In this document: in pieces, positions 12,403-15,774 of the stretch
How positions within the stretch are numbered: the first letter of the stretch is position 1
Layout of the letters: each line of letters starts with the position of its first letter
DNA from: Nocardioides sp.
Lineage (GTDB): Bacteria > Actinomycetota > Actinomycetes > Propionibacteriales > Nocardioidaceae
Direction: 5' to 3'
DNA: 15,774 nucleotides
Assembly (NCBI RefSeq): GCF_030150155.1
Contig: NZ_JASLGR010000014.1
Span: forward strand, 1 to 15,774
The notes under the pieces: generated by a model
What the model was told of the DNA's origin: nothing
Seen by the model: the letters and a program-made list of their open reading frames with translations, nothing else
Databases searched by the model: none
Program-made: the position numbers and the translations under genes

Positions 12403-13812
12403 ATGAAGCTCACCCTGACCACCAGGCTGATCGTGACGGCGGTCATCCTGGTGGTCGCCGTCTCGACCCTGGTGGCGATCTTCACCACGGTCGCGATGCG
12501 CAGCTACCTCACCTCGCGCCTGGACCAGGACGTCCGGCGCTCGGTCCGGATCTTCGCCGCCCAGGCCGACCCGAACCAGCCCGGCGGCCCCGGCTCCGGA
12601 GGGCGCTACCAGCCGCCCGGGACCCTCAACGCGGTCATCGCGGGGACCGTCCGCAGCGGGCAGGTGCTCGGCGAGACGCCCGGGGCCAGCATGGAGCTGA
12701 CCAAGGACGACCTGGCCCGGCTCGCGGCGCTGCCCGACGACACCGGCGTGCACCGGGTCTCGATCCCCGGGCAGGGCTCGTTCCGGGTCGCCACCCGGGA
12801 CGTGACGCTGTCGAACGACGGCACCGTGACCGAGGGGCGGCTTTACACCGGCCTGCCCACCGACGAGGTCGACGCCGCCGTCGGATCGCTCATCCGTTCC
12901 GAGGTCGGCCTGGTCCTGTTGGGCTCGGTCGTCGCCGCGGGGGCGGGCCTGATCGTCGTACGACGTCAGCTGAGGCCCCTGCGTGACGTCGCCGCCACCG
13001 CGCACGCGGTCGCGGACCTGCCGCTGGCGTCGGGGGAGATCGGGTCGCTGGAGCGGGTGCCCGGCGAGCTCACCGACGAGCGCACCGAGGTCGGGCGGGT
13101 CGGGGTGGCGCTCAACACCCTGCTGGAGCACGTGGAGAGCTCACTGGCCGCGCGGTACCGCAGCGAGCAGCAGGTCCGTCAGTTCGTCGCCGACGCCTCG
13201 CACGAGCTGCGCACGCCGCTGACCACGATCCGTGGCTACACCGAGCTGGCGCGGGCGCGCCCCGACGCGGTGCCGACGGCGCTGCTCAAGGTCGAGGAGG
13301 AGTCGGGTCGGATGACGACCCTGGTCGAGGACCTGCTGCTGCTGGCACGCCTCGACGCGGGGCGCCCACTGGCCAGCGACGAGGTCGACCTGAGTCGGCT
13401 GGTGATCGAGGGCGTCACCGACGCCCGGGTGCTGGCACCGGACCACGTCTGGGTGGTGGAGGCCCCCGACGAGCCGATCGAGGTCGCCGGGGACGAGCAG
13501 CGGCTGCACCAGGTGCTGATGAACCTGCTCACCAACGCACGCCGCTACACGCCGCCGGGCACCACGGTGACGGTGACGGTCACCCCGACCGGCTTCGTCG
13601 TCCACGACGACGGCCCGGGATTCCCTGAGGGGATCGACCCGTTCGAGCGGTTCGCCCGGGGTGACGTCTCGCGCCACCACGACGTCGACTCCGGTGCGGG
13701 TCTCGGCCTGGCGCTGGTGAAGGCGATCGTGACCGCCCACGGCGGCAGCGTCGCCCTGACGTCACGTCCGGGCGACACCACCATCACGGTGGGGCTGGCC
13801 ACCGGTCGGTGA
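12403..13812 (+). CDS. Sensor histidine kinase (HAMP, HisKA, HATPase)
   Basis: A 469-residue membrane kinase. TM1 (about 9-31) and TM2 (about 168-186) flank an external sensor region of about 135 residues with no family I recognise. A Pro/Gly-rich stretch lies at 56-72. A HAMP domain (about 187-245) leads to the H-box FVADASHELRTPLTT with phospho-His267. The ATPase domain has an N-box (HQVLMNLLTNARRYTPPG, Asn378), DDGPGFP, the F-box PFERFARGD and the G2 motif GAGLGLALVKAI. All catalytic motifs are intact. GAGGG overlaps the regulator stop and serves as ribosome binding site for the ATG. The moderately sized external domain argues for direct sensing of an extracellular or envelope signal rather than purely intramembrane sensing. 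The next gene converges after 28 bases, with no obvious terminator hairpin between. Confidence 0.95.
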   Translation: MKLTLTTRLIVTAVILVVAVSTLVAIFTTVAMRSYLTSRLDQDVRRSVRIFAAQADPNQPGGPGSGGRYQPPGTLNAVIAGTVRSGQVLGETPGASMELTKDDLARLAALPDDTGVHRVSIPGQGSFRVATRDVTLSNDGTVTEGRLYTGLPTDEVDAAVGSLIRSEVGLVLLGSVVAAGAGLIVVRRQLRPLRDVAATAHAVADLPLASGEIGSLERVPGELTDERTEVGRVGVALNTLLEHVESSLAARYRSEQQVRQFVADASHELRTPLTTIRGYTELARARPDAVPTALLKVEEESGRMTTLVEDLLLLARLDAGRPLASDEVDLSRLVIEGVTDARVLAPDHVWVVEAPDEPIEVAGDEQRLHQVLMNLLTNARRYTPPGTTVTVTVTPTGFVVHDDGPGFPEGIDPFERFARGDVSRHHDVDSGAGLGLALVKAIVTAHGGSVALTSRPGDTTITVGLATGR

Positions 13813-13840
13813 CCAGCCCACCGGGGGACTGCGGAAGGGC

Positions 13841-15007
13841 TTAGTCGCGGCTGGTCTTGCCGGGCAGGTCGAGCATGCGCTCCAGGGCGACCTTGGCGTA
13901 GTGCTCGGTGTCGGGGTCGACCTCGATCACGTTCGGCACGACGCCCTCGACCAGGGACTCCAGCGCCCAGACCAGGTGCGGCAGGTCGATCCGGTTCATC
14001 GTGGAGCAGTAGCAGACGTTCTTGTCGAGGAAGACGATCTCCTTGTCGGGGTGCGCCTTGGCTAGACGCTGCACCAGGTTGAGCTCGGTGCCGATCGCCC
14101 ACGAGGAGCCGGCCGGGGCGGCCTCGATCGTGGTGATGATGAACTCCGTGGAGCCGACCAGGTCGGCCTTGACCACGACCTCGTGGGCGCACTCGGGGTG
14201 GACCAGGATCTGGGTCTCGGGGTTGCGTGCGCGCAGCTCGTCGATGGTGTCGGGGGAGAAGCGGCCGTGGACCGAGCAGTGCCCCTTCCACAGGATCATG
14301 GTGGCGTCCTCGAGCTCGGCCTGGGTCAGGCCGCCGTTCTCGGCCAGCGGGTTCCACACCACGTTCTTCTCGAGCGCAATGTCGAGCTTGAGTACCGCGG
14401 TGTTGCGGCCGAGGTGCTGGTCGGGCAGGAAGAGCACCTTGCTGCCGCGCTCGAAGGCCCACTCCAACACGGTCTGAGCGTTGGAGGAGGTGCAGACCAC
14501 ACCGCCGTGCTTGCCGCAGAACGCCTTGATGTCGGCGCTGGAGTTCATGTAGGTGACCGGCACGACCTGGTCGGCGATGCCGGCGGCCTCGAGGGCCTCC
14601 CAAGCCTTCTCCACCTGGCGCAGCCGGGCCATGTCGGCCATCGAGCAGCCGGCGGCCAGGTCGGGCAGGATCACCTTCTGCTCGGGCCCGGTGAGGATGT
14701 CGGCGGACTCGGCCATGAAGTGCACGCCGCAGAAGACGATGAACTCCGCGTCCGGGCGGGCCGCAGCGTCGCGGGCGAGCTTGAAGGAGTCGCCGGTGAC
14801 GTCGGCGAACTGGATCACCTCGTCGCGCTGGTAGTGGTGACCGAGCACGAAGACCCGGTCACCGAGGGCCTCCTTGGCGGCGCGGGCTCGGGCCACGAGC
14901 GTCGGGTCGGAGGCGGGCGGCAGGTCGCCGGGGCACTCGACGCCCCGCTCGGACGTGAGGTCAACACCGCGGCCGAGGGGGAGGAGCGGCAACTCGACTG
15001 TTGTCAT
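13841..15007 (-). CDS. nadA: Quinolinate synthase NadA (long form)
   Basis: NadA condenses iminoaspartate with dihydroxyacetone phosphate to quinolinate in NAD synthesis, using a [4Fe-4S] cluster. At 388 residues it is the longer type, with three homologous domains. Motifs include VLGHHYQRDEVIQFAD (55-70), CGVHFMAESADIL, AAGCSMADM, VTYMNSSADIKAFCG, FLPDQHLGRN, GHCSVHGRF, VHPEC and LDKNVCYCSTMNR. Cys121, Cys244 and one of Cys332/Cys334 are the probable cluster ligands by spacing to Bacillus NadA. The ATG at 15007 is preferred over the in-frame GTG at 15013, because the latter abuts a TAGAAT -10 element while the ATG sits 6 bases beyond it, as in a leaderless mRNA. nadB and nadC are not beside it in this window. 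Confidence 0.95.
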   Translation of the reverse strand: MTTVELPLLPLGRGVDLTSERGVECPGDLPPASDPTLVARARAAKEALGDRVFVLGHHYQRDEVIQFADVTGDSFKLARDAAARPDAEFIVFCGVHFMAESADILTGPEQKVILPDLAAGCSMADMARLRQVEKAWEALEAAGIADQVVPVTYMNSSADIKAFCGKHGGVVCTSSNAQTVLEWAFERGSKVLFLPDQHLGRNTAVLKLDIALEKNVVWNPLAENGGLTQAELEDATMILWKGHCSVHGRFSPDTIDELRARNPETQILVHPECAHEVVVKADLVGSTEFIITTIEAAPAGSSWAIGTELNLVQRLAKAHPDKEIVFLDKNVCYCSTMNRIDLPHLVWALESLVEGVVPNVIEVDPDTEHYAKVALERMLDLPGKTSRD

Positions 15008-15013
15008 GGACAC

Positions 15014-15019
15014 ATTCTA
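15014..15019 (-). promoter_or_regulatory. Putative -10 element of nadA (leaderless)
   Basis: Read on the minus strand this is TAGAAT, a strong TANNNT match, with 6 bases between it and the ATG at 15007. Transcription would begin at about the start codon. No Shine-Dalgarno sequence is visible before the ATG, which agrees with a leaderless message. No clear -35 is seen. Confidence 0.6.
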
Positions 15020-15063
15020 GGCGCCGGGGCCCTCACATTCGGGGCGGGGGAATAACCCACCGT

Positions 15064-15100
15064 GTGCGAGACTTGGGATCTACGTACAGACCTTTCGCAC
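15064..15100. promoter_or_regulatory. Inverted repeat in the nadA-erpA divergent region
   Basis: GTGCGAGA (15064-15071) and TTTCGCAC (15093-15100) pair over 8 bp with one G-U, around 21 bases that include the palindrome TACGTA (15081-15086). It sits just before the erpA ribosome binding site. It could be an operator or a leader hairpin. Chance is not excluded. Confidence 0.3.
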
Positions 15101-15116
15101 CCACCAGGGAGCCCCG

Positions 15117-15470
15117 ATGACCGACATCACTTTCGAGCACCGCGCCGACAGCATCAACATCAGCCCTGTTGCTGCGGCCAAGGTGAAGAGCCTCCTCGAG
15201 CAGGAGGGTCGTGACGACCTCGCTCTGCGCATCTCCGTCCAGCCCGGTGGCTGCTCGGGCCTGCGCTACCAGCTCTTCTTCGACGAGCGCACCCTCGACG
15301 GCGACGTCACCACCGACTTCGGCGGCGTCAACGTGGTCGTCGACCGGATGAGCAGCCCCTACCTCAACGGCGCGACGATCGACTTCGTCGACACCATCGA
15401 GAAGCAGGGCTTCACGATCGACAACCCCAACGCCACCGGCTCCTGCGCCTGCGGCGACTCGTTCCACTGA
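15117..15470 (+). CDS. erpA: Iron-sulfur cluster insertion protein, ErpA/IscA (HesB) family
   Basis: A 117-residue A-type Fe-S carrier that delivers clusters to apo-enzymes in the cytoplasm. The three cluster-binding cysteines are Cys46 in GGCSGLRYQLFFDE and Cys110/Cys112 in the C-terminal GSCACGDSF. Length and end motif match the family, and ErpA is the usual actinobacterial name. AGGGAG (15106-15111) lies 5 bases before the ATG. It is divergent from nadA, whose product needs a [4Fe-4S] cluster, so shared control and direct supply of clusters are plausible. A strong terminator follows, so it is probably monocistronic. Confidence 0.95.
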   Translation: MTDITFEHRADSINISPVAAAKVKSLLEQEGRDDLALRISVQPGGCSGLRYQLFFDERTLDGDVTTDFGGVNVVVDRMSSPYLNGATIDFVDTIEKQGFTIDNPNATGSCACGDSFH

Positions 15471-15477
15471 GCCGACC

Positions 15478-15493
15478 GGCCGCGCTCGCGGCC
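15478..15493 (+). other. Short hairpin after erpA
   Basis: GGCCGCG and CGCGGCC flank a CT dinucleotide, giving about 6 bp with a 4-base loop in practice. It lies 8 bases after the erpA stop and 10 bases before the main terminator, and may assist it or stabilise the 3' end. Confidence 0.4.
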
Positions 15494-15503
15494 TGAGGCT
15501 TGC

Positions 15504-15534
15504 AAGGCCCCTGTCCAGACCGGACAGGGGCCTT
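15504..15534 (+). terminator. Terminator of erpA
   Basis: The 13-bp perfect stem AAGGCCCCTGTCC / GGACAGGGGCCTT encloses a 5-base loop (15517-15521). It is followed by ATGCATTTCC, a modest T-rich tail. It lies 33 bases after the erpA stop and ahead of the next plus-strand gene, which fits an intrinsic terminator. Confidence 0.88.
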
Positions 15535-15575
15535 ATGCATTTCCTGAGAGTTTCGAGTTTTGCCGCGTACGGCGG

Positions 15576-15581
15576 GGGTAC
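15576..15581 (+). promoter_or_regulatory. Tentative -10 region of the last gene
   Basis: TACGTT near 15577 (within one or two bases) fits TANNNT. T-rich sequence lies upstream (about 15540-15561), but no good -35 at standard spacing. It would leave a leader of roughly 85 bases before the ATG at 15674. The rest of 15535-15673 shows no gene, and no riboswitch that I recognise. Confidence 0.2.
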
Positions 15582-15673
15582 GTTGCGCCTAGGACCACCA
15601 GCCCCACCGTCCTCTCGGCGCGCCGGACGGGCCCTGCAAAGGCGCATGGCTTCAAGGAAAAGGACTCTCCCGA

Positions 15674-15774
15674 ATGAACAACCGCCTGAAGGCGACTGCG
15701 CTCGGTGCTGTGGTGGCACTCCTCCCGGTCACGGCTGTCGTCGTCGAGGCCGCACCCGCGCACGCGGCCGGCAC
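15674..15774 (+). CDS. Secreted protein, N-terminal fragment (runs off the window)
   Basis: Only the first 33 codons and part of the next are present. They encode MNNRLKATALGAVVALLPVT and then AVVVEAAPAHAAGT. This is a classic Sec signal peptide: a basic start, a hydrophobic core at about 7-24, and an AHA cleavage site before AlaGly. There is no lipobox Cys and no twin-Arg motif, so the product is released or cell-wall bound. AGGA at 15661-15664 lies 9 bases before the ATG. The mature protein is outside the window, so no function can be given. Confidence 0.75.
   Translation, partial: MNNRLKATALGAVVALLPVTAVVVEAAPAHAAG

Noticed and set aside
13813..13840. Terminator between the histidine kinase and nadA
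   Set aside because: The 28-base gap has no convincing stem. Termination there may be factor-dependent or lie inside the opposing gene.
15646..15774. Alternative gene from ATG at 15646, out of frame with the secreted protein
   Set aside because: Its product is Arg/Pro-rich with no family, whereas the 15674 frame gives a textbook signal peptide and has a ribosome binding site.

Overview
The window is high-G+C chromosomal DNA with strong G/C third positions, GTG and TTG starts and 4-base stop/start overlaps. The proteins are actinobacterial: a GpsI-type PNPase, a DUF3043 protein, and an Fe-S scaffold protein next to a long-form NadA. The best guess is a Nocardioides-like member of the Propionibacteriales. 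The genus is inferred from general similarity, not from a marker gene. No tRNA, rRNA, CRISPR array, transposase or integrase was seen.

Left block (1-5160), housekeeping. pnp (RNA decay) is translationally coupled to an M16 zinc peptidase gene. A 20-bp perfect hairpin ends that unit. A small SAM methyltransferase gene on the minus strand then lies between the M16 gene and dapB (lysine/diaminopimelate synthesis). dapB has a TAGGGT -10 placed as in leaderless actinobacterial genes. A 22-bp tandem repeat begins inside the dapB stop codon. A second strong hairpin follows, separating dapB from a convergent DUF3043 membrane protein gene.

Middle block (about 5800-13812), the most interesting part. 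Seven genes on the plus strand are tightly packed: a short periplasmic-adaptor-like (HlyD/MacA/YknX) protein, a MacB/LolD-type ABC ATPase, a MacB/FtsX-type permease, a secreted putative lipoprotein with two DUF5666-like domains, a second much larger adaptor with a very long Ala-rich coiled coil, an OmpR-family response regulator, and a sensor histidine kinase. Four junctions share a 4-base overlap or a short gap with its own ribosome binding site. Similar direct repeats with an 11-bp period lie upstream of the first adaptor and upstream of the response regulator, which suggests autoregulation by the two-component system. The likely role is export of, or resistance to, an envelope-acting compound, as with YknWXYZ or MacAB. 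The substrate cannot be read from the sequence.

Right block (13841-15774). nadA (quinolinate synthase, an Fe-S enzyme) runs on the minus strand, convergent with the histidine kinase and divergent from an ErpA/IscA-type Fe-S insertion gene. The latter ends in a strong terminator hairpin. The window closes with the first 33 codons of a gene for a secreted protein with a clear signal peptide.
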